Assembly: GCA_963573315.1 (NCBI GenBank)
Contig: OY752150.1
Span: 1,488,001 to 1,552,000, forward strand
Direction: 5' to 3'
From: Entomortierella parvispora
Lineage: Eukaryota > Mortierellomycota > Mortierellomycetes > Mortierellales > Mortierellaceae
DNA length: 64,000 nucleotides
Below, piece by piece: positions 56,705 to 64,000 of the stretch; the stretch's first letter is position 1; every line of letters begins with the position of its first letter. Both the position numbers and the translations under genes were made by a program. The notes below the pieces were generated by a model that saw only the letters and a list, made by a program, of their open reading frames with translations, did no database searches and was not told the origin of the DNA.

Positions 56705-57268
56705 TTAAAGTAAGCTAGGGACAGACGGGCACAATAAACAAATACATATCCCCCCTTGCCTCTTGTGTCTTTTTCCTGCATTAATTAATCTGCCATTTCC
56801 TTTTGTAGGACTAGAACACCTATAATTCTCTTAAAACATACTTGAAGGGCAAAAACGCTTCATAGGCGTGTCCTCTCTCTAAAGTACAGCGAACAAAAAT
56901 TCTGACAGAGGCGTGGGCAAAGAGCCATTGGCAATGAAAGCGGTTTTTGTCCGCTGCTGCTACTGTGCCAGTGATGTCGAGAAATCCGACTTGGTACAAC
57001 TGAATTGCCTCACATTCACATTCACAAATAAAAAATGCTTATTCTTTGGAGAGCAATACTCTCCTCTACAACAACAAGGAGATGAAGAGAAGAGGAAAAG
57101 GTGAAAAATGAAAAGAAATACCCAGAAGGACATTTAAGAACGAGAGCCTCATGAGTTTATTCACTATCAGTCTGCGGTGTTTGGAGTTGTATAACGAGAA
57201 GAGCTTATGTAGTGGAATCCTAGCTGGTCGTTGACGTCGACAGTAGGAGTGCATGTTTTGGAGTTCCA
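56705..57268. other. Convergent intergenic gap
   Basis: 3' flanks of BABAM1-like (+) and A2 (-). AATAAA-like signals on the plus strand near 56735. Nothing else seen. Confidence 0.55.
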
Positions 57269-57712
57269 TCACTCAACTGTGTGAAGGGCAGCTGGGTTTT
57301 GAAGAGCCTGACGGATTCTTCGCGGGTTGTTCAAGTCGACCATTGGCGCGCCTTGGATCAGGTTATCAGGGATGGAAATTGCCTTGTACTGGACAATCGA
57401 GCTTGCTCTCAGGACGTACTCCTTTTCTTGTCCTGGTGTTTGGAACGTCGTTAGTGTCCCTGTCACTCTGTAAAATTGGTTCAGCAGGGTCCCTTGATTT
57501 TGCCTTGCTTGCATTCTGCGGTATGCAGTCGCCAAGTGCGGCACGTGTTCTGCATTGAAGGCGACGATCATCTCGTGCTGCCCCAAATCCGGACCGAGTG
57601 ACACGTTAGCGAGGATTGCGGAGCAGCCAGACAAAACATGAAAGAATAAATTCGAAGTTATCTTCATGACTGCATTCTCGAGTTCCTGCGGGCGAGAGCG
57701 TCTCGGTGGCAT
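57269..57712 (-). CDS. Family A protein, copy 2 (147 aa, unknown function)
   Basis: Intronless; the same length as copy 1 (19300-19743), with the conserved blocks ELENAVMKITS, NQGTLLNQFYRVTGTLT, RASSIVQY and RRIRQALQNP. It differs most between about 22 and 70. The start ATG (GCATGCCACCG) aligns with that of copy 1 (MPPRRS versus MPAIQR). Upstream, on the transcript side, a 220-nt CT-rich microsatellite fills the promoter or leader. B2 lies 1.3 kb away, facing the other direction, whereas A1 and B1 face the same way. Equal length and equal blocks in a lineage where the rest has diverged imply selection for a folded protein. Confidence 0.7.
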   Translation of the reverse strand: MPPRRSRPQELENAVMKITSNLFFHVLSGCSAILANVSLGPDLGQHEMIVAFNAEHVPHLATAYRRMQARQNQGTLLNQFYRVTGTLTTFQTPGQEKEYVLRASSIVQYKAISIPDNLIQGAPMVDLNNPRRIRQALQNPAALHTVE

Positions 57713-57744
57713 GCTATGGCGAGGTTGGTGATAGTGGTAATGGA

Positions 57745-57849
57745 GGAGAGAAGCAGAGAAGGAGAGAAGGAGAGAAGGAGAGAAGGAGAGAAGGAGAGAA
57801 GGAGAGAAGGAGAGAAGGGGTGAAGGAGAGAAGGAGGGAAGGAGAGAAT

Positions 57850-57893
<44 letters not shown>

Positions 57894-57969
57894 TAGACAG
57901 AGAGACAGAGAGACAGAGAGACAGAGCGACAGAGCGACAGAGCGACAGAGAGAGAGACAGAAAGAGAGG
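57745..57969. repeat. (GAGAAGGA)n / (AG)n / (GACAGA)n compound microsatellite
   Basis: Over 220 nt of purine repeats on the plus strand (CT-rich on the minus strand) 33 nt upstream of the A2 start. The frame across it (Ser/Leu repeats) is not a gene. Confidence 0.95.
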
Positions 57970-59048
57970 TGAGGATGATGAGGTGGGGGGGAGAGAGTGG
58001 GATTTATACGTCGTTCCAAGCTTCACATCGTATTATGAATAACAGACACTGTGGTTATAAAAATTAAAAGCTTTCCGCAGGGTTTCAACATGACAGTAGA
58101 GCTGGTAGTCAGGACATTTCACATGAGGGGATGGACACCAAACTCACCAGCAGGATACCAACCACCACGCGTGCCAGCGACAGGCGATCATATCGCGACC
58201 CTGGCAGAAATCATTGGAAGAGGGGTGTAAGGTCAAAATGGGTTCATACAACTGAACGATTGATTGACTGATCGCTTAATTAGTTGCCTCGTGCCTTTCA
58301 GTGTTTTCCTGGCACGTTCAAAGAAGCCACAAAGAGTTCAGGGTGATTCATCGACAAACGTCCGATTTTAGAGACGTGCAATGAGAGGCGGCATCTTTCA
58401 AAAGACCGCCTGCTTCTGGATATCATAGGACATCATAGACACGGCAATTTCTACGGAAATATCAATCCAAGCTGTTCCTCTCTATGTATGTTTTAAAAAC
58501 GAGGCTAGCAGCATGATTAACCCGTCTTTGTTACAAAACCAAAATAGAAGACGTCTTTGAAAGAAAGAGCGTCTCTATTCATTTGGCAACTTTGATATGC
58601 TGGTTATTGTTTTACCACGGTATTGCCTGCAGTGCAGGGAGTGGCCATCACGGAGAAAATGTTGCCACAATGGCAGGGGAAATGTTGCAACAGTGAACGG
58701 GGAATTCCAAAGCTTCCCCGTCACCTGAAAGAGAGTGTGGAATAGTTACTGGATAGAGCAACAACATGAGTGATCACCGCCTCTTTGTTGCTAAACAGGG
58801 GATATCTTTAAAAATAACTTTTCATTCAGCGGCTACGATATTGTTGGGATTTAGTTTTACCACATCATCATGCGGCCATTGTAGGAAAGGTCACTGCAGT
58901 ATGAGAAACAATCTAAAGAGGAATTGTCGCCATGAAAGATATTGTGTGGGATAAAGTGGCTCGTTACTAGGACTGCTCAATCTTTCATCGTTGTTATCTT
59001 TCTTCGCCAGTTTTTCATCCGTTCTTCAACCCAACATACCCCTCACCA
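57970..59048. other. Intergenic between divergent A2 and B2
   Basis: No gene supported and no copy of the 369-bp repeat found by eye. The B2 leader is short, with GCCAGTTTTTCATCC before the start. Confidence 0.5.
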
Positions 59049-60521
59049 ATGAGCTCCTACATTCAAACGTCATGGATACAACTTGTCGTCCAGAAAACAA
59101 TCTCCAGGAAGAAAAGGGACAACACCATTGAGTTTAAAACATTCTGTTCGTGGGATGGGCACCATATCGCACTCGAGCAAGATTCAGCACCCTGTGCGGA
59201 TGTCGCAGGGCAGTTTACTACCAGCGCTCTTGCAGACCTCAAAGTTGGCGATCAGCTCCAAGCAAAGGGCCTACTGGTGGTCAGTCTACAGCTCGATCAG
59301 CACAAACGATCGGTTCTCAAGCTTTGTCTTCGTGCTCAAGGAATAAGGGCCGGAAACGAGCAGTCTGATGGCTCCACCAGTAACAGGTCTTTCGACGACA
59401 GGTCTTCAGGTGATGGGTCTTCCAGCGATGGGTCTTCCAGCGGTGGGTCTTCAGGTGATGGGTCTTCCAGCGGTAGGTCATCTGGCGGTGAGTCCTCCAG
59501 CAACAGGCCTTCTGCTGACGGATCTTCCAGCGATGGGTCTTCCAAAGATGGGTCCTCCAGCGATAAGTTTTCCAGCGATAAGTCTTCCAGCGACGGGCCC
59601 TCCAGTAACAGGCCTTCCGGTGGCGAGTCCTCCAGCAACAGGCCTTCCGACGACGGGACTTCCAGCGATGGGTCTTCCAGCGACGGGCCCTCCAGTAACA
59701 GGCCTTCCGGTGGCGAGTCCTCCAGTAACAGGCCTTCTGGTGACGGATCTTCCAGCGACGGGTCGTCCAACGATGGATCCTTTATCGGTGGGTCCTCCAG
59801 GGGTGGGTCCTCCAGCAACAGGCCTTCCGACGACGGGACTTCCAGCGATGGGTCCTCAAGCTGTGGGTCCTCCAGCAACAGGTCTTCCAGTGACGGGACT
59901 TCAAATGATCGGTCATCCGGCAATCGGTCTTCTGGAAAGCGCCGAAATGTCAAGCGAACCAAACTCGAACTGGAGGCTCAATCTGGCGGTACCGATGATC
60001 GGGACAATTTCCATGAAGAACTTAAGGAGATTATTTGTGACCCCCGAACCCAACAATCTCAGTCGCCATCTGCCAAGAGAAAGTTGAAAAGCAAAGATAG
60101 TAGCGATTCACACTCACTTGATAGTGATTCCGATGGTGACGACGACGACCACGATGCAGGTGCTGACGACGATTTTTCATCCTTGGTGCCGTTCTCAGGA
60201 AGTCACAGAGACTTGATCGGACTGGCAGGTTCAACCCCTCGACCTTCTGGACACCCCATCCCACAGTGTGCAGGCTATACACGAAGTGCAAGCTTCACCT
60301 TCAATGGACGAGGTCAGCCTACCAAGTACGGTACTCCTCAGCGAGAGTTGCATCAGGGCAATGTTTCATATACTTTTAGCCAACTTTTTCGTGATGGCTC
60401 CAAGCGAATAATCTTTGTTTCAACTCAGATGAAAGAGGAAGAAAGTGTCGATACGCTTATCGTGACGGAGAACGTGTATTACCCACACGGCTTTGTGGCC
60501 TGGTCCAGGCAACTGAATTAG
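59049..60521 (+). CDS. Family B protein, copy 2 (490 aa, unknown function)
   Basis: Intronless paralogue of B1. The N-terminal domain (about 1-100) keeps WIQLVVQKT, CSWDGHHIALEQD, ADVAGQ and LKVGDQLQAKGLLVV; the C-terminal domain (about 410-490) keeps FTFNGRGQPTKYG, YTFSQLFRDGSKRIIFVS and the ending HGFVAWSRQLN. The linker is about 100 residues longer than in B1 and is made of SSSDGSSSDGPSSNRPSGGE-type units; at DNA level 15- and 30-bp units such as GGGTCTTCCAGCGAT repeat from about 59386 to 59940. A basic/acidic part (KRRNVKRTK, then SDGDDDDHD) lies between linker and C-terminal domain. Minus-strand open frame over the linker is an artefact of the repeat. No known domain. Confidence 0.75.
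   Translation: MSSYIQTSWIQLVVQKTISRKKRDNTIEFKTFCSWDGHHIALEQDSAPCADVAGQFTTSALADLKVGDQLQAKGLLVVSLQLDQHKRSVLKLCLRAQGIRAGNEQSDGSTSNRSFDDRSSGDGSSSDGSSSGGSSGDGSSSGRSSGGESSSNRPSADGSSSDGSSKDGSSSDKFSSDKSSSDGPSSNRPSGGESSSNRPSDDGTSSDGSSSDGPSSNRPSGGESSSNRPSGDGSSSDGSSNDGSFIGGSSRGGSSSNRPSDDGTSSDGSSSCGSSSNRSSSDGTSNDRSSGNRSSGKRRNVKRTKLELEAQSGGTDDRDNFHEELKEIICDPRTQQSQSPSAKRKLKSKDSSDSHSLDSDSDGDDDDHDAGADDDFSSLVPFSGSHRDLIGLAGSTPRPSGHPIPQCAGYTRSASFTFNGRGQPTKYGTPQRELHQGNVSYTFSQLFRDGSKRIIFVSTQMKEEESVDTLIVTENVYYPHGFVAWSRQLN
59386..59940 (+). repeat. 15/30-bp coding repeat in the B2 linker
   Basis: Imperfect units GGGTCTTCCAGCGAT encoding SSSDG/SSGDG, plus larger duplications of TCCTCCAGCAACAGGCCTTC. The frame is kept throughout, so length changes by whole codons. 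Confidence 0.9.
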
Positions 60522-62281
60522 ACAAGAACCCTTTCTCTGACACTCACAGTCACTCACTCACAGTCACTCACTCGCTCACCTCGCTTACTCTCCTCTCTCT
60601 CTCTCGCGAGTATATCTGGAATAAAGTGTTTAGTACCGCTCACTTCGTCACAATGGGGGTTTAAAATGGAGCAAAAGTGTAGGACGACAAGCATGAGGTT
60701 AGCGTGTGAATTATTGAAACCAGTTCAGATTTCAGAGTCATCTCCTGCTTCTCTCTGCTCTTCTTTTTTCGCTTCTCTCTCGCCGTTGCTACTACTGTTG
60801 CTGGCCCTCTCCCTGGTATCATCATCCTCATTACCCCTCTGAGTAGCAGACAGGATAGCAATTAGGCGCGTTTAGGGCTAACGAGCTGGGTGCTACTCTC
60901 CGATCCTCGTCGCCTAGGTCTAATAGACGGTTTGGTGACTTGGTCCTGCTTGTTTTTATTTATTTTCATGCCTCCAGCTATTTCGCATCCTCCGGGGAAA
61001 GTCTATACCATCAGCGGGCTATACTACTGTAGACCAACCGACTCCGCTGAAGAGATTGCTATAGCACCCGCGATCGACATAAATAACACGACCGTGCAAA
61101 CATACTTGGTTGCAAAAGTTGTCCTGACATGAGTGCGTAAACCTTTCCTTCCACCTTCACTTCCTTACTTTTAGTTTAGAAGAGCCCTTAGCAGGATGAC
61201 AACCCCTCATGAAATGACCCAGCCCAAGAGCACGGTCGTTGGAAGGCAAGAAAAAAAAATGCCAGTCCTGCCATGAACAAATGTATCCAAGAGTATCTCT
61301 CTTCGGCTTCGTTGCTGATAAAAGCATTGTACAACTTGGGTCTGTCAGCGTCGCTGTGAATGGCAGATGCCCATTTTCTCTTCGTATCCAGGTACTGATT
61401 GTCGTAGGATCCTGTTGATGTGCTTCGCCTGACTTGGTCCATGAAGTGCGACAGGGCGTTGTGGTTGGAGAAAGGTAGGAAAGAACCATCGACCATTGTT
61501 TAGACGATACTTCATAAGCTGAAGAATGGGCCGTCATGTCATAGTCTGTCGGGGATCACTATCAGTCTGAACCCATTCGCTGATCAGTCTACGATTTCTG
61601 TTGCCACCAAAACACGCTAAGTTGGGCAGTCTCCTGCTGACAACAAGGAGACAAGGCACAGGCCAAGGAAACAAGGGATGTAAGGGGAGAGGGAAGAAAA
61701 AATTAAGCAAACAAGCATTGACTGAGGACGTGGAGACATGGCGACATGGCTTGGGTCTGGGTTGTATTGGGACATTCATGGTCGTTATGGTAGCCTCTAC
61801 AGTCCCAGTCCAGTTATGATGTGTGTTGATATGCACTTTACCATAACAACGATTCCAAGGGACGCGTCGAGCACCACTGATAAAAAAAAAAAAAAAAAAA
61901 AAGGGGGGGGAAGGGTTTTTCAGGGCGAAAGGAGGTGGTGGTATATGACTGTTCTCAAGCATTCAGTCTTGCCAGGAGATGGAGCGCGAACATTGGCCAG
62001 ACTGGCCATGGTGGTTGCCCAGGCACCTCTTCTGTTTAGATTTCCGGTGCTGGGTGACAGGATTGTGCTTGCAGACTCTTTCATTGTTCCTTCGCTCTTT
62101 TTCTTTCTTTTTTTTTGTAGCGTTCATACTTTCCTAGATCGCTCCTGTCATCTTGCATACTTTTACCCTGCATTGGCGCAACACTCGCTCCTGCTATTCA
62201 CCCCTGCCTCTTCTTCTCCATCGCTCTCCATCGGTCACCACGCGTGATAGTCTTTGAATCTGCGAAACTAATTGCCTCGAT
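60522..62281. other. Gene-poor interval
   Basis: TCACTCACAG repeats at 60537-60580 after B2, AATAAA near 60620. A run of 21 A then 8 G at 61882-61910. Only one small frame (61188-61496, minus) has protein-like composition. Confidence 0.55.
61188..61496 (-). CDS. Small hypothetical ORF (102 aa)
   Basis: MVDGSFLPFSNHNALSHFMD opens it; a polar stretch with YLDTKRKWASAIHSDADRP follows, then one hydrophobic segment (WIHLFMAGLAFFFLAF) and a short tail. No family, no intron evidence and no conserved neighbour. It could be one exon of a longer gene or chance. Confidence 0.25.
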   Translation of the reverse strand: MVDGSFLPFSNHNALSHFMDQVRRSTSTGSYDNQYLDTKRKWASAIHSDADRPKLYNAFISNEAEERYSWIHLFMAGLAFFFLAFQRPCSWAGSFHEGLSSC

Positions 62282-64000
62282 ATGTCTGTCGACTCTACCA
62301 CTCTACACATCAGTATCCCCCCACTCAGTGAAGAGGTCCCACGGTACTTCGAGTACAACACCCACACCTCGAAGGACCCTAGTTTCCACACTTTCACTCG
62401 CGATGGCACTCGATATTTGGACTCACCCACCTCGTCGGATCCATCTTCGCCCATGATGACTCCCTTGCCCTTTAAGGTCATGATGGATCATCAATATCAA
62501 CCGGACAATAAGATCGGAGATTGCGAGTCCTTAAAGGCTGCCAATATCGACTCCCCTTATCAAACCATCGCAGATCATCCGTTCATGAACCATCGGCCTC
62601 TGTCGCACCAAGAACAAAATGAAAAGAAACAAGGATTTGTTCTCAAGATGACACCAATCGTAAATGTTGTAGCCACTGCCGCCAAGCCCACGGTTGTTGT
62701 ACAGTCCTATTCGACAAAGTATGCCAACTTCAACAGCAGATCCTCCGCAGGCGGACCGACCATCGTCCATGTGAGCCCAAAGAGCTCGACTCTTTCTTCC
62801 TCTGCTGTGGAGAATGTTGTCACCTCCGGTCCTGGCTCCACTCCCAATTGCGTAAATGACGGAGTAAGACCGATGACTGAAAATGAGAAGTCGGCTCTTC
62901 GTCAAGTGGACGAGGATGCCTCTGCTGCCCAACTCATTAATACCAACCAACAGCAACATTACTTTCAGCTGCTCCATCATCACCAGCACAGGGATAGCCT
63001 AGGAGGTTTGGCTCCGCCGCCCCCGTATCTGCAGTCTGATCACGGAGTCGATGTATCGTCCCCTCCCCTCCCTCTTGCTTCGAGAGGTTTTGGCTTGGGA
63101 GTGCCTCAGGCGCCTTTGGCGATTCCCTCCGGCGGCGGCGCCAGGGAACATGCAAGCAGTCGACGCAATCTCAAGCGACAGTCGTTGCCGAGCCAAAGCC
63201 CCCTGGTTTCCTCGGGATTGACCTCCTCTGTGACCACACTAGTCGCTCCTCCTCCTCTCTCAGGTGCTTCGGCTTCTTCGACCCCCTCATTTAAGACTCC
63301 AAAAGAGATGAAGAGGCATTCACTGCCTGTATCCCTGATCAAGAGACCAGCTCTGGCAGCTTTGCTACCTTCTGTAGGGACATCAGAAGTGCAATGGCCT
63401 TCAGCTATGACCATGAGTATGGGTGTCGTGGGCTCGGTTGTTACTCGACCTCAGCTTGCTCGGACTATGACCCCTCCTCCGCAAGCGACAACTCTCTTCA
63501 CTCCTCGATCTGTCATTGTGGCTACCTCCAGTGTTGGCGGGGGCGGTGTGGGATCCACTCGTTTGTTAGAGCGAAGCGAGATGGAGAGAACTAGTAGTGA
63601 GATGTTTGAGGATGATGACGAGAAGAGGGTTGAAGATTTCCATCCCTTGTCACCTCTGACCAGCCAGAGGCCATGCAACGTAGACAACCAACGGAAAAAA
63701 GGGTTGACTGGTGGTCGAGGCCGTGGACGCGTTGGTGGATCCATGTCTTCTTTGGGTGGATTCCAGTACCAGCCTCATGGAAGTGGAAGCACCGCACCTT
63801 CCAGTGTGGTAGTAGGGGCTTTGACTCAAAACAATCTTCATCACATGCACATCACGGGCTATAAGAAGAGCGTTGCGACCAACCGTGCCTTGATGGACGC
63901 TTCCAACATGAGGGCACGCGAAAACTTCCCTGGATTCTTTGAGGATGCAAAAGAGCTCGGGTCTCACTGGATGTTCTATTCCTATGGGTTTGTCTTGGTT
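62282..64000 (+). CDS. Ser/Pro-rich protein, partial at the right edge
   Basis: From ATG at 62282 (context GATATGTCT) the frame stays open for 573 codons up to the window end, so the protein is cut off. It begins MSVDSTTLHISIPPLSEEVP and is of low complexity: Pro/Ser/Thr/Val stretches, H/Q patches (HHHQH), KRQSLPSQS and KRHSLPVS sites that look like kinase targets (R/K-x-S), and an RGG-like GGRGRGRVGG near 483-492. Towards the edge the character changes to a helix (ALMDASNMRARENFPGFFED) followed by HWMFYSYGFVLV, probably the start of a membrane segment. I cannot name it; a membrane protein with a long disordered cytoplasmic N-terminus is likely. Confidence 0.7.
   Translation, partial: MSVDSTTLHISIPPLSEEVPRYFEYNTHTSKDPSFHTFTRDGTRYLDSPTSSDPSSPMMTPLPFKVMMDHQYQPDNKIGDCESLKAANIDSPYQTIADHPFMNHRPLSHQEQNEKKQGFVLKMTPIVNVVATAAKPTVVVQSYSTKYANFNSRSSAGGPTIVHVSPKSSTLSSSAVENVVTSGPGSTPNCVNDGVRPMTENEKSALRQVDEDASAAQLINTNQQQHYFQLLHHHQHRDSLGGLAPPPPYLQSDHGVDVSSPPLPLASRGFGLGVPQAPLAIPSGGGAREHASSRRNLKRQSLPSQSPLVSSGLTSSVTTLVAPPPLSGASASSTPSFKTPKEMKRHSLPVSLIKRPALAALLPSVGTSEVQWPSAMTMSMGVVGSVVTRPQLARTMTPPPQATTLFTPRSVIVATSSVGGGGVGSTRLLERSEMERTSSEMFEDDDEKRVEDFHPLSPLTSQRPCNVDNQRKKGLTGGRGRGRVGGSMSSLGGFQYQPHGSGSTAPSSVVVGALTQNNLHHMHITGYKKSVATNRALMDASNMRARENFPGFFEDAKELGSHWMFYSYGFVLV

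Noticed and set aside
57664-58026. 120-codon minus-strand frame of Ser-Leu repeats
   Set aside because: Direct translation of the CT microsatellite upstream of A2.
59336-59962. 208-codon minus-strand frame
   Set aside because: It is the antisense of the B2 Ser-rich repeat and consists of LEDPSLEDP repeats without other support.
1-64000. tRNA, rRNA and CRISPR features
   Set aside because: No tRNA B-box with a matching cloverleaf, no rRNA block and no spaced direct repeats of CRISPR type were recognised by eye; a tRNAscan run would be needed to be certain.

Overview
The window is a nuclear fungal sequence. Short spliceosomal introns with GTAAGT-like donors and (C)TNAC...TAG acceptors, a fungal THI5, a CE4 chitin deacetylase with a C-terminal anchor signal, a Cip2/Pin4-like RNA-binding protein, and long Q/S/P-rich proteins all fit. 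A Mucoromycota fungus of the Mortierella type is my best guess, but that is inference from overall style. No rRNA, tRNA or CRISPR was seen.

Layout. 0-10 kb (all minus strand): secreted SxxK serine hydrolase; nascent-polypeptide-associated complex alpha subunit, whose start codon appears to be split by an intron; THI5 (pyrimidine synthesis for thiamine) with a TPP riboswitch in its 3' region; an RRM+R3H RNA-binding protein. 10.9-15.7 kb: a cytochrome P450 (+), a hotdog acyl-CoA thioesterase (-) and a CRAL-TRIO lipid-transfer protein (-). 15.7-18.5 kb is gene-poor. 18.5-22.3 kb is an accessory block: a decayed tyrosine-recombinase-like fragment, small gene A1, three 369-bp tandem repeats and gene B1. 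22.7-35.3 kb: a small basic hypothetical protein (-), a Ser/Pro-rich single-pass membrane protein (-), a RanBP2-type zinc-finger protein (-) divergent from a Sel1-repeat protein (+), and an orphan six-exon gene (+). 35.3-38.5 kb is decayed and gene-poor. 38.5-44.1 kb holds a very large seven-helix membrane protein with a polyQ-rich tail (-). 45.9-54 kb: Cys-rich zinc-binding protein (-), FAR-17a/AIG1-type membrane protein (+), chitin deacetylase (+). 54.8-56.7 kb: a MERIT40/BABAM1-like subunit of a deubiquitinase complex (+). 57.3-60.5 kb is a second accessory block with A2 (-) and B2 (+), paralogues of A1 and B1. 62.3 kb to the right edge: a long intronless reading frame that runs out of the window.

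Two things stand out. First, the TPP aptamer lies about 365 nt after the THI5 stop and just before a poly(A) signal, with a candidate 3'-UTR splice donor complementary to a conserved aptamer strand. That is the arrangement known from plant THIC, not the 5'-leader introns of characterised ascomycete THI5/NMT1 genes. Second, two unrecognised protein families, A (exactly 147 aa in both copies) and B (380 and 490 aa; conserved ends joined by a Ser-rich repeat linker), occur twice as an A+B pair about 38 kb apart. All four genes are intronless, unlike most of their neighbours. They look like a lineage-specific two-gene system, possibly nucleic-acid-binding.
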